NCBI RefSeq assembly: GCF_964340395.1
Contig: NC_135554.1
Span: 4,700,475-4,764,474, forward strand
Direction: 5' to 3'
DNA length: 64,000 nucleotides
Source: Glandiceps talaboti
Lineage: Eukaryota; Hemichordata; Enteropneusta; Spengelidae
Below the pieces are notes generated by a model that was not told the DNA's origin, made no database searches, and saw nothing but the letters and a program-made list of their open reading frames with translations. Shown one piece after another: positions 23,710-34,980 of the stretch. The position numbers and the translations under genes are program-made. The stretch's first letter is position 1; each line of letters begins with the position of its first letter.

Positions 23710-24128
23710 CTACAGGACAAATACTTTTTCATATTTAACTTTAATCCTTTCAACGATACGACCATCCGGCATTACGTCTGCTCGAACCACACCCATTCCT
23801 TTAGAGACGAGTTTCCATTGCCCGTTCAAACCATCACGAGATACCAACGTCATCTTTGGTGGTTGGACACCGAGAAGTGTGCCATCGTCCATCACTGCCA
23901 CGTCAACTACTTTACCACTATTGGCTACTGGACCACTCCATTCACCAACAGCATATCCCGGTTTCGTGTACAGTTGTTGGTCAGTTCCAACACCAACAAG
24001 TGAACCGTCGGGCATAAATCCAACACTGGTGATACAACAATTGCCTGACTGAGGTGAACCCCATGCACCATCAGCCTCTTCTCGACCTTTCATTTTATTA
24101 CTCTTGGTTACACCGATTAACGCTGATT
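23710..24128 (-). CDS. Beta-propeller-like (tectonin-type) exon with stop codon
   Basis: After acceptor TATATCTGCAG, two bases complete a phase-1 codon, then 138 codons and TAG. It holds about three 40-residue repeats of the pattern W...S(G)..V..V..MPDG.LVGVGTD..LYTK, for example CCITSVGFMPDGSLVGVGTD and VVDVAVMDDGTLLGV. Such repeats occur in tectonin or tachylectin-like propeller lectins, but three repeats are fewer than a closed propeller normally needs. With the signal exon and microexon it would make a 160-residue secreted protein. An internal G/GTAAAG at AATAGTGGTAAAG could act as a phase-1 donor to reach the lectin exons. That is speculative. Confidence 0.6.
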
Positions 24129-24154
24129 CTGCAGATATAAACTTTGTTGTTTCT

Positions 24155-24158
<4 letters not shown>

Positions 24159-24230
<72 letters not shown>

Positions 24231-24281
24231 CAGCCACTCAGTCAGTCTGTCAGACAGACAGACAGACAGACAGACAGACAG
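24159..24281. repeat. (GT)n and (CAGA)n microsatellites
   Basis: A pure GT run from about 24159 to 24228, followed after a short gap by a CAGA run (about 24252-24281). They lie just upstream of the propeller-like exon's acceptor and create spurious HTHT or VCVC open frames. Confidence 0.97.
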
Positions 24282-24482
24282 TCAGTTCGTCACTCGAGAA
24301 GGCAGTAACTCACTGATTAAGTAAGAGTTAATCACTCAGTAATTACTTAGGATTATAAGAGCTTTTATAATATGAACCCCCGTTCCACCAATACAAAAAG
24401 GTCGAGCCCCATTACTTAAGACGAATTAAATGTTTACGAGAATGATTTTATCATTTTATAGTGAATGTGTAAAAATACATAC

Positions 24483-24501
24483 CGCTAGCGCCATCAGCAG
24501 T
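24483..24501 (-). CDS. Proposed 19-bp microexon linking the signal peptide to lectin exons
   Basis: A strong acceptor (TTCATTTCTCTCCACAG) and donor (GTATGT) bound 19 bases reading TADGAS plus one G. It turns the phase-0 end of the signal exon into phase 1, which is exactly what both the propeller exon and the first lectin exon require. Without it neither can be joined in frame. The call rests on splice consensus and phase arithmetic only. Confidence 0.6.
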
Positions 24502-25501
24502 CTGTGGAGAGAAATGAAGCTGAGTTTAAGTATAGATCACATACATACATTTACGCTTGTATTTAAAATGAGTTTGGATGAAAGAATTGAAGTTAAACAT
24601 TTCATACCCTTTAGGCTGCTTTCACAAAAACTTGTTGAGGGGGGAGATTTGAAATAGTAGTCAAAAGTTGTCTAAATCACAAGCAAGCGTGAAACTGAGA
24701 TGACGTGGGGAATGGTTATTTACGTCTAGGGAATTACATAGCATATCCTGGCCGATACACGTATTTGACCTAAAACCTGTTATTCGATGTTCTGTATCTC
24801 TTTGAAACATCGTTATTGTTGTTGTAAACATTCAGTTTGCTCCATCATACATTCCCGTATAGCATGACCAGTTGAGATCTACATGTCTGTTTACATGTAA
24901 TACAGGTCAACGTCAACATGTGTGTTAGTAGAAGTACGTTAGACTGTGGTTAGTGCCATGCCATGACCACGTTTCCTACCCCAAACCGAATAAGCACTTA
25001 CGATTTTATTTGCATTTCACCTGTTTCTATTTCAATCGTGCACAATGAACAAAGAAACACAACACACTAAAATATACACACTATACTTGGCCATCACAAT
25101 AATGACTTTTACTGATGCAACAAACTTTTTGAAGTCCAGTAAGCATATAAATGTAAATGGGTTCCCTGACCAATTTATGAGTTCCCCCGGGTGTGGCTCA
25201 TGATCAAAGTGAAATCGAAAATTGTGTTTGAACTTTGGAACAATAATGCATAGTCCGATTGAATTGTTTGTATTGCTTTCAAGCAGACTGCCGAGAGTTA
25301 ATTGCTTTTATTTTTATACATAACATGTACCATTGTCGCAATCAATGTAAAAAGACGCAACACTGATGTTACAATTCAGTGTTGGAATTGCGGTGTCTAC
25401 CTGGAAAATTACATGCATCGTGGTAAACTCGGGTTCATATGGACACAGCACAGTACAGTGAAAACGTCACTCTCCCACGTCAAAAATCAAAACAAAATAT
25501 A

Positions 25502-25572
<71 letters not shown>

Positions 25573-25573
25573 A
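25502..25573. repeat. (AATA)n microsatellite
   Basis: About 18 copies of AATA in the first intron of the lectin gene. Confidence 0.97.
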
Positions 25574-26101
25574 ACACAAATTTGCACTCTAAGACATGCC
25601 TAGCCATAGTTCTCTTCAGCATGTTCAAATTTTATATTTTATTTTGCAAGACAAAATAGTCATAGACGATATACGGCACCATGACACACTGTGTAAGCAC
25701 GGGTTGTTTTTTGAAAGATGACAAAACTGCTTTGTGTCACTGTGTGGATGGTAATGAACCCAATCAATAGAGAATGAAATAATTTTTTTAAAAGTGAGTA
25801 CGTAGTTTTCACCATAGATAGTAATCCGACAAAATTTTCCGATGACTTTGCTATTTGTGAGGCTAGCTAGCCACTTTGCTATAGCACTGTGAGTAAACAT
25901 AGACTGTACTGCTACGACACACCTGATACGTCTACGGTCTAGATCTAGGGAGCCCTTGAAAATTCTGATAGTCTGAAAGGGATGGAAGCACGAAGTAATT
26001 TACTCACTATGTGAACCAAATCAAACCTCAGCCTGTATTCTATCTAAAGCCTGTATTCAATGATGAGGTGGGTGATTGCCATGCAAATGTGTTAGTGTTT
26101 G

Positions 26102-26104
<3 letters not shown>

Positions 26105-26134
<30 letters not shown>

Positions 26135-26145
26135 TGTATGTATGT
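26105..26145. repeat. (TATG)n microsatellite
   Basis: About ten TATG copies in lectin intron 1. The neighbouring 26400-26790 (with short G runs) reads like a decayed dispersed repeat. Confidence 0.95.
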
Positions 26146-27609
26146 CGTATATTTAATTTTTTGCATTTTACTTTTGTAAAACTCAAGACCAATCATTTAC
26201 CTTGTACGTTTGCAAAAGGGTTGCTAGGCAGTCGATGGCCAAGTGAATGTGTGTCTGCCAAAACTTCTCTTTATAAGTTGAAGTATAAACAATATAGTCA
26301 AACAGGTATATAATAATGTATTGAGAGTAACATTGGGGCATTGAAGACAACTTTCAAGTACTCTAAGGCGTTAGATCATGTGTATGGTTTGAAAATTGAT
26401 TCCACTAAGGCTGGGGTTGGATTTACGGCAGGGGAGAAATTGGGGGGGGGGGCATGAAAAGAATTTAGGATCAAAGGGGGGGGGGTATAACAGATCAGAT
26501 GGTCTGAAAGGGGCGAAATATTTTGCTGTGTAATGTCCCAAACATGGAAAAATCATAACAAAATGTTCAAAAGCATGTCTGCTTAATGGCTTGAATATGA
26601 AAAATTCATACCAAAATGACTGTCTAGCCACCATATTGGATTGTGTCACAAAATAAATTGACATGCATATGTATGCCATAGTATGTTGTCCTTGTACCAA
26701 GTTTGATAGAAATCTGTCCATTCATATCCAAGTAATGGTTCTGGACATGAACAAATCTAGTCTGTCAAGGGACGTGACAGTGTGCCTTTACTAGCAAGGG
26801 TGTAATGGGCTAATCATGGGGTATAAGTGCAATATATAGACACCGTTGTAATGTTTCCACCATAACAACACATTCTCCTCTTAAATTACTGTGGCAATTT
26901 ACATTCTGGTTTTAATATCTGGCATTCATGTAACAGTTGGAGTGTTTGGTTATAAATGCAGCTCTGTGTGCCTGAAAACATTACTAGAAGTGGTCTACAA
27001 ATTTCTGTTTTGGTTTCCTGTTTTCACAGATTGTTTGTGAATTTTGTGTTACACTTCATACTTTTTATTGTTACAATAACCAAAGTTGAGTCTGGAAACC
27101 GTACACAGAGGATAGTTGAAAATAGCGACACGAACATCTCTTCCAATAATACTGTGGCAATACAATGACGACCAGGGCTCTAAAATAACATTTTTTGCAT
27201 GTAGTTTGCGACCACATCAAAACGTTTAAAAGTTTAGTTGTATCGACTTCAATGGGAAAACTTCTCAAATGGCACATGTTACCACATACACTGCATCAAA
27301 TGTAGAGAGACTATTTTCCTGAAGTTTCGAATTCCGTAATTACATCTAATATCAAGGATCTCAAATTTGTTACAGTTGTAAGCGAGGTGATTTTCACCAA
27401 TCTTACATCGTTTGACGTCTTTGAAAATAGACTTGCCAGCAAAGACAGTTACAGCATATAGTGTTCATGATATTGCAAACTCTCTGAATGTACGTGTATG
27501 TCACGTGCGCAGACTATTTAAACATAATAAGAAATTAGAAATACGAGTGATATAGAGTGATGAGGTGGTGTTTCTAGACGTTCTTTATAATACTTAGGAC
27601 AAAACTTAC

Positions 27610-27654
27610 CTTCAAGGCGAGTACAACTAAACAACACAACAGTACACGTTCCAT
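27610..27654 (-). CDS. Signal-peptide exon of the lectin gene
   Basis: Fifteen codons, MERVLLCCLVVLALK, followed by GTAAGT: a charged start and a leucine/valine-rich core typical of a secretion signal. Cleavage would fall just after it, within TADGA of the microexon. A TATA box 58 bp upstream of the ATG supports a first exon here with a short 5' UTR. Confidence 0.75.
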
Positions 27655-27711
27655 ATCTCTACTGTTCCTCTTCGCTTTAGCAACTGACTATTGCAATACT
27701 TTTAGGAACAC

Positions 27712-27717
27712 TTTATA
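27712..27717 (-). promoter_or_regulatory. TATA box of the lectin gene
   Basis: TATAAA on the minus strand (within CTATAAAGTG), 58 bp upstream of the ATG at 27654, predicting transcription start near 27685. A CACGTG E-box lies just upstream at about 27732. Confidence 0.55.
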
Positions 27718-29449
27718 GTCCGTACCGTGCCACGTGTCGCATAATTAACTTCCAAAAATATCGACATGCGATGAACGTATGCATTATTTATATTGCCTAA
27801 CTTCCAGCACCAAATGGGGCTAGACTTATTCTCCACCATGATAAATAGTGGGGGTGTATTGAAGCACTTGTAGTCGGAATATTGAATATAACAATGTGAC
27901 TTTATTTCTGTTGATAGATATCACTTAGAGCTCCCGCATCATGAAAGCCTGGATAGTAATTGGACACTATCTTGTCATAGTTTCGACACGGGTCATAATC
28001 AGTTTGGACTGATAAATTTCCAACATTTGTTTGTATTTATTGCTTTATATATATATTTTTACTAATGCGTGAATAATATGCGTACACTTACAGACACTAT
28101 AGTTACAACCGTGAAGGACATGACAAATAGCTCGAACAGATAGCTAGAGCTAATGAGATATCTTACCCTGCCACTTGATTACATAATGCAGTTTTAAGTG
28201 AATGCTATTACACTCGGCAAGAATATACTGAAAAGCGTTTTGACCACTTCATCAAAACATACTCATCGGAAAATTGATATATGTATGTTTGATCAAGCTA
28301 TGCAGAAGTAGGATAAAAATGTATGCGAACATGTAGTGTGGTAATTTCCCTTTGATACGCCATATGGAAGGCCGGTCCGCAACCTCGCTGTAGCATGTTC
28401 AGAATTGCATACAATATACAAATTGAATTTTGACGCCTAGCAATACTTGAATACAATAAATTGGCTTTTTATTTGTTTTATGCAATTATCCCCTTCTGAC
28501 TTTTCTATCTTTGGGAGTGTAACATGCATACACATCTAGCTGTGTAGACTGTTCTTTCAAACGTTTGGTACCCCAAGGTCTAGAAGAATGGAAAGTCACA
28601 TTTTATTCCGTGGATCATTTATTTTTTCTCACCGAATTCACAATTACCCAAGCAAAAAAATTGTGTAAACCCTGAACAATATTGCATAATATACACATGA
28701 TATTAATTAAATCCTGATATTGTCACATTGTCGGCATTTTTGATTAAGGATCAGTTTAAGATATCATTAATAGAGTATGAAGAATTACGCCAAACTGTGT
28801 TTTGATGCCAACATATGCTGATTCGTTATTCGGCAAATGATATATGCAACGTTCGACACGTTTTGCTCGCATACCTAATTAAAACAGATTTGGGAAACAG
28901 CTGACACAAATAATGATTATCATCATTGTTTGAAGATTGATTGACTAGAAAATTTCAACCAAAACTAAATATTAGAGAAAATCATATTTACATTATCCGT
29001 TAGTAAGTATGACAAAAATGGGGAGGGGGAGATAAATATTCTGTTAATCAAAATGATATCGACAGTTACGCAATGTAGTTCAACTAATGGAATATTGATG
29101 TTTAAAAGTTAAGGAGAAATGTTTGATGTATATTTTGGATTTAGAAGCGTTATTTTGACAATCTTGTTAAATAGGATAGCATGAACATGTTTACATTTTT
29201 TTATTTTCTTGTAGGGTTACCTTGAATTACGAAAAGTTGGAATATAATGCGTTCGGGTAATCTTTCCCCATGTTGAAATAAGTATTCTCCCCGTATATTT
29301 CTATAACTACTATAATTTGTCTTAAGTTGAATGTCTCTTTTTATCCGATAGAACACTGGAACAATATTTGAGTCTCATACTGTACAATCATTTTGCTTAA
29401 ACTGCCAAAATAGGGAGCCCTGTTCTTAATTGTCTGTTTGCTTTTCTGT

Positions 29450-29720
29450 TTTTAAAAACACCTCACGTCATTAGGCTTGGACATGGGGACACATGCCAGA
29501 CATGATTTTGCATAACTAATTGCTTTGTGGGTTCATTGCCCTATCTGGGGGTTACAAGCCAAATTGTTGAGTTACAGTGTGAATTCCAAAAAGACACTTA
29601 CAATATAGATATATGAAAAACAATTGAATAATTCTTGTTACTGTAATGGCATTCTTAAATTTTGAACATTTTGTAATCTTATTTTAGAAAGAGAATACTT
29701 TTGTAAGGATACTTTTACAC
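29450..29720. repeat. Dispersed repeat, three diverged copies in 29.4-33.1 kb
   Basis: Shared phrases in the same order: TAATTGCTTTG, GTTTCATCG or GTTCATTGCCCTAT, GAGGGT-AAAGCCAAATGG, CAATATAGATATATG, AATTCTTGTTAC-GTAATGGC. Partner copies lie at about 32655-32900 and 32950-33080 (the last truncated). No terminal structure was defined. Confidence 0.75.
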
Positions 29721-29735
29721 ATTTATGTTGTTCAA

Positions 29736-29861
<126 letters not shown>

Positions 29862-32246
29862 TACTTTTTGAAATTCACATATAGCTGACAAAACATGTAA
29901 ATATTCAAGAATCACTCCCATATCTTCATTTGTACACGGGATCACTTGAACTTTCGGGAATTAACTCAGACTACAAGCAATGTTCGTGGTTAACTTGGAG
30001 CCATTTTAGAAGTAGCCACGGGGTAGATGGACGCTCCTTGCCTTGCCGTCAGCTCTCTCGCTTATCTTCTAAAAGAGAATCCCATCTTTATCATTATTTT
30101 ATCATTCCAACTCTTTTCTAATATCTTATAAATATACAATATTCAAAATGTTTGGATGATAAAATCACCAACACCATAAATGAATAAACCAAACAGTGTC
30201 TTTGCCATATTTTAATGCAAATAATAACTCTCAGTGTTGTCATCATGGAATATACATATATCTTCTAAATACTACTTCATGCCAACTGAGAGATCCCTGT
30301 GGCCTCTTTGTTAATATCAGTAAATTCTGTTCTGTCATCGGTAACAACATCATGAGGAATCTACTATCCCCAACACGTGTACAGCTATGTATTTCTAAGA
30401 ATAGAATTTGGCAACGCTAATTGTTTACACTCATGGCATACTAATATATTATTTTACATCAGAGAACAAACATATATTTTTTACTTTCCAATATCTTACC
30501 ATGAGAGGTTATCATTTTCTTGTCTGACAAGATATGAGATGCAGACAGAAAAGAAACGAACTATCAATTGGACTCAGAAAATGATAGGACTCAAATCACT
30601 AAATACAACTCAATCTTGTCTTTTACAAACATTCAATGGGTTTCCGGGAGTGAGAAACAGGCACTCCTTGTAATGGCGTGTTGTTAGTGTAGACTGAATA
30701 AAACTGCTGGAACCCAATACCTCTTGTCTCATTAGTGACAGGAGACTATTATGATATTTAGGAAATGGTATGCGTCATCCCAAAATAAACTTCAATACTC
30801 AATGTCCCAGTCTGAGAACAAAGTTGTCCGTCGTATTCAAAACAGTATGTGTGTAACGTGTACATCACCTCATCTGTCTTCAGTTATGAAGTACGATTGT
30901 TTATGCAAAGTGACAACACTACTCACCCAAGAGGAGTAGTTAGTACTGTATTAGGGCAGTATTGTGTACAGAGAGTGTCCCTTATAATGACAAAATTATT
31001 ACGCAGAAGTGTTGGAACGTTTTTGAAGTACTCAAGAATTCGGAAACTCGTTCATTGTTTACTATTACGTTCAGCAAACACTGTGACACCTTATGACTCG
31101 GTTACATTAATATACAGTTTTTATAATCACTGGAAGCGATTTGTTTGTACAAGTAGTCGCTGAGTTGCACATAATGATCGATATACTATGTTTAAGGTGA
31201 AATACGCCTTGGAAATGAAAAGTTTTAACTTTGGCAAGAAAGCTAAAACTCATTCTCAGTTGAAACCTTGTCACTGGTCACCGTAAATAGAAGTCATTTT
31301 AAATCTAATATGGACGCCAAATACTGTGTTACTGTTGACAATTCCCCGCGAAAACAAAATGATGGTCCCAGCGTTTCTTTATAAAGTTTCTTTCAAAATT
31401 TGTTGTTTTTTGATAGTTTCAAAGGAAACAGGAGGAAGCTTCCACATAGCAGAATTTGGAAATATTTTAAAAACTTATATTTTCAGTGAAACTCATCTCA
31501 GATGTGTATATAAATGATAGATCATGTTTTCTCTCTCTTTATATAAAGGAAGGATGGTTGTCATGGAGGTTAATGAAACAACAGTATCGTCTGTGGAGTC
31601 ATGCTTGTCGAACAAATATAGTGATCGGCTTGGATTACAGTTGCAGGTTTGAGCCAATGTGTTTTCGTTTGCTCTAAAATAGTGAAATTCCTAGGGCAAA
31701 AGTTGAAATATGAATTTACCCCAGTTAACCCAACTTTGTAGTTGTCAGAATACCTCATAGTATAGGGTTTGTAATATGAAGTCTTTAGTCCTAAGCGCAT
31801 ATAGAGGCTGCAATGGATCGCACCTTCCCAAGGGAGTTAAGGAAGTCTAAATGGTCACTGTGCAGCTAAGGATTCATTCCAGATAATTAATAATTGTCAA
31901 GTGATAACATTATTGTTATCATTATTTTCTGTGATTGTGCTTCATTCAACATGTCACAAATACTTTTACTTGGGCACATAACCAATGAGCTCCTTCATGG
32001 TTGACAATATCTATATATAATTAAAAAAAATAACGTGTTTCTGGCGAAGAATTTGCAGAGCTGCCTTAATAGGCCCAATCCATCATACTAATTATCGCTT
32101 ATGTCCAGTCACATGACCCAAAATGTAATCAGAATAGCTATTGTTTGTGGTTTATTCCATTTTCCCCAGAATCGTCGATTTTTTCCCCCAGAAGCTTTCA
32201 CATGTTAGTCAGTATGATTTGTTCTTCCATATCTTTTCAAGTCCAA

Positions 32247-32471
32247 CTATTTTGAAGTCGGCTTAAGGGAGTGGTTGTTTGAGTTGAAATGGTTTCGTAT
32301 TTGATCTGTTCTGTTGTTGTTCCGTGTCAGTGATATCAGATTCTGTATGCGGGTGTAGATGGTATCTCCCGTGTCTTCACATAAATCAGTGTCCACACCT
32401 CTCACAGTATGTGTACCATACATTACATTTGTTATTTTGCACTTTATGTATCCGAAAGATTGTTTATTACA
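32247..32471 (-). pseudogene. Decayed retroelement fragment, GIY-YIG-like C-terminal segment
   Basis: A minus-strand frame reads YIKCKITNVMYG, then a short unrelated stretch, then EDTGDTIYTRIQNLISL and RNNNRTDQIRNHFNSNNHSL. The pattern ETGDTIYTRIQNHLS...RTD...HFN...HSL is familiar from the C-terminal endonuclease-like part of Penelope-type and related retroelements. Here it is short, interrupted and flanked by a (TATG)n run, so I consider it dead. Confidence 0.4.
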
Positions 32472-32485
32472 AACGTGTAATATGT

Positions 32486-32575
32486 GTGTGTATGTATGTA
32501 TGTATGTATGTATGTATGTATGTATGTATGTATTTATGTATGTATGTATGTATGTATGTATGTATGTATGTATGT
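32486..32575. repeat. (TATG)n microsatellite
   Basis: About 22 TATG copies with one TATT. It produces false MYVC and HTYI open frames on the two strands. Confidence 0.97.
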
Positions 32576-33364
32576 GTAATTCGTAATGTGTCATTACTAT
32601 TAAGACATTTTGTGCATTAAACATTAATCTGATTACTAAAACACATAACAAAAATGTTGCACTCAGGCTTTTGCATGGAATCTAATGAAACACACTAATT
32701 TGCAAAACTTAATTGCTTTGCTGTTTCATCGTCCTATTTGAGGGTGAAAAGCCAAATGGTAAAGTTCCAACATGAATTCGACAAGTAATTTGCAATATAG
32801 ATATATGCAGAATATACGGATTAATTCTTGTTACAGTAATGGCTCTTAAGGCAATTTAAATATTTTTGTAACTTTTTCTCACAAAGATGGTACTCCTGTC
32901 ACAGTGACTTTACTATAACGTGGCGCTCAAAGATGTATCACGTGGCATCTACTATCCCCGACACGTGGCTTCATTAGGTTTTTGATTGGGAATATATTGC
33001 AGACATGAATCAGCATACTTAATTGCTTTGTGGGTTCATCGTCCTATTTGAGGGTCAAAAACCAAATGTTCCAGTATGCAGTTGCGGCAGTTAACTCGAG
33101 ACTATGCACGATTGTTGATTACTCCATTCTTGATACTAATTAAGGCAGCTCTTTTGTATATTAATGAAGCCATATTACCAGGTGCTAGGTTAGCTGAAGA
33201 CCCTCCAGGGAAGCAACAATATTACCTCACCTTTGTGCTCAACTGCACATATGCTCTCTGCGTAAATCAAATTGAGCAGTATAACAGTCACTATAAGTTA
33301 GTCTCCGTTTCAGGATCACATTCACATTCATTGGACGATGTATCACTCCAATATGTAATCATCA

Positions 33365-33720
33365 ACCCAATAGCCCAATATGTATAACATGTATGTCACA
33401 TATATGTAATGTTAAACCAATAACCCAATATGTATAACATGTATGTCACATATATGTAAAGTTAAACCAATAACCCAATATGTATAACATGTATGTCACA
33501 TATATGTAAAATTAAACCAATAGCCCAATATGTATAACATGTATGTCACATATATGCAATAATCAACTCAATATGTATAACACTTATGTCACATATATGT
33601 AAAATTAAACCAATAGCTCAATATTGTAACATGTATGTCAGATATATGTAAAGTTAAACCAATAGCCCAATATATATATATCATGTATGTCAGATATATG
33701 TAAATTATGTAACAAATATG
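33365..33720. repeat. 50-bp tandem repeat, about seven copies
   Basis: CCCAATATGTATAACATGTA recurs at 33373, 33423 and 33473 with 50-bp spacing, followed by more degenerate copies. Confidence 0.9.
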
Positions 33721-34479
33721 TAATAACCTTTGATCCAATATGTAATACTAACCCAATATATACAAGTAACCCTATGTAATACTAACCCAACATGTGTAAT
33801 AGAAAGTTATTAAATATGTTGTAACACTTAAGAATAATCAGTGTCGATGGGTACAAGGACTCAATGACGACAGGGGGCGGGTTAAGGTCAAGAAGTGAGG
33901 TTGAGCAAAAATTAGCATTTTCCCAAAATATCCCGAAAATTGGGCAATACCATGCAAACTTGATGGTATGATCCTAACCCTATATTTCGAGATTTAGGTA
34001 CCAATGGTACATAATTATTTTTTAATTTTTCAGAGGTTGCACCGGCCCTACTGTGGGGGTAATTTGTGACCAAATTGGTAGTAGATATTAATCACCCTAA
34101 TCCTCCTCTAACACCCTACCTCCCACAAATTAACTTCTAAAAAATGAAAGTAAAAGGTGCAATATACCCAACTAAGCAGTTCAATCCCACCTCGGCTCGG
34201 TTTTCGTTACTATCTCGGCTATTTTTAAGAGTTTTATAGCATGCGATACATCGTCAGAAAGGTCTCTACAAGGTCTCAATACTTAAGTAAAATGTTATGG
34301 TCGATTCCTAGACTTCAAAACATGTCAGGTTTGATAGCGGTACCCAGGATATCGCAGTGACTTTGTTATTTCTGGATATTTAAAGCTCAAATGTGGTGTG
34401 TATGTATGTTTTCATATACCTTACAATATATCGATGGCTTTTTTTTACTCGACTTAGCAACAAGAAATCGTCTTTTACA

Positions 34480-34980
34480 GTGACAACATTTGTTACCTGG
34501 AACCGGGGGGGGGGGGGTACCACTGGCCAGATCTGGTAGGTGTGTGTGGCCAATGCTGTCAACCCCAGACTCCATTTTAGACCAATTTTGACCCAAAACC
34601 AATACCCCGTTTTAGACCAATGTTGAACGCATGGTTGAACGAAGGATGCAATTTTGCGCATGCTCAGTTAACATAACAATGCATTATGGGGCAATATCTA
34701 GAACCAAGCGTTTCAGGGGGTGTGCATGCTATCTTAACCAGTGAATTAGAAGGGGGATCCTGAACTCGTCGAGAATTTCTTAAGGAGATCCTTCCAGGAC
34801 CCCATTTTAGACCAAACAAAATAAAAAATTGTGAAATGTGGACCCCATTTTAGACTCATTAGCTCTCAAAAGACAGTACCCATGTTAGACCAAAGAGCGA
34901 AAAACCCTACCCGAAAGGGCGGCACATATACGTATACCCAATAGGTGGGAGTACCCCCCCCCCCCCCCCCCCCCAGACCT
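34480..34980. repeat. Decayed dispersed repeat with recurrent CCATTTTAGACCAA
   Basis: The phrase (CC)CATTTTAGACCAA or a close variant appears at about 34574, 34610, 34802, 34847 and 34883. A G13 run lies near 34505 and a C-run at 34956-34974, with GGGCGGCACATATACGTATACCC between. It is likely an old transposon or satellite relic; the homopolymers may be imprecise in the assembly. Confidence 0.6.

Larger units (their letters stand above)
18444..27654 (-). other. Tandem C-type lectin gene with an alternative beta-propeller-like exon
   Basis: In order of transcription: TATA box (27717-27712), signal-peptide exon (27654-27610), 19-bp microexon (24501-24483), propeller-like exon with stop (24128-23710), then four C-type lectin domains, each of two exons, A (phase 1 to 2) and B (phase 2 to 1). 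Every A-B module is symmetrical in phase 1, so modules can be added or skipped without a frameshift. The microexon also ends in phase 1 and can join either the propeller exon (GAA) or the first lectin exon (GTA). The product is predicted to be secreted. The terminal exon after 18444 was not found, so a membrane anchor cannot be excluded. Confidence 0.7.

Noticed and set aside
29930-31677. Cluster of plus-strand frames of 60-104 residues
   Set aside because: They overlap in different frames with no shared domain; consistent with chance or an unrecognisable decayed element.
32324-32651. Open frames of MYVCMYVC or HTYIHTYI
   Set aside because: Products of the (TATG)n microsatellite; only the flanking non-repetitive minus-strand segment was kept as a retroelement relic.
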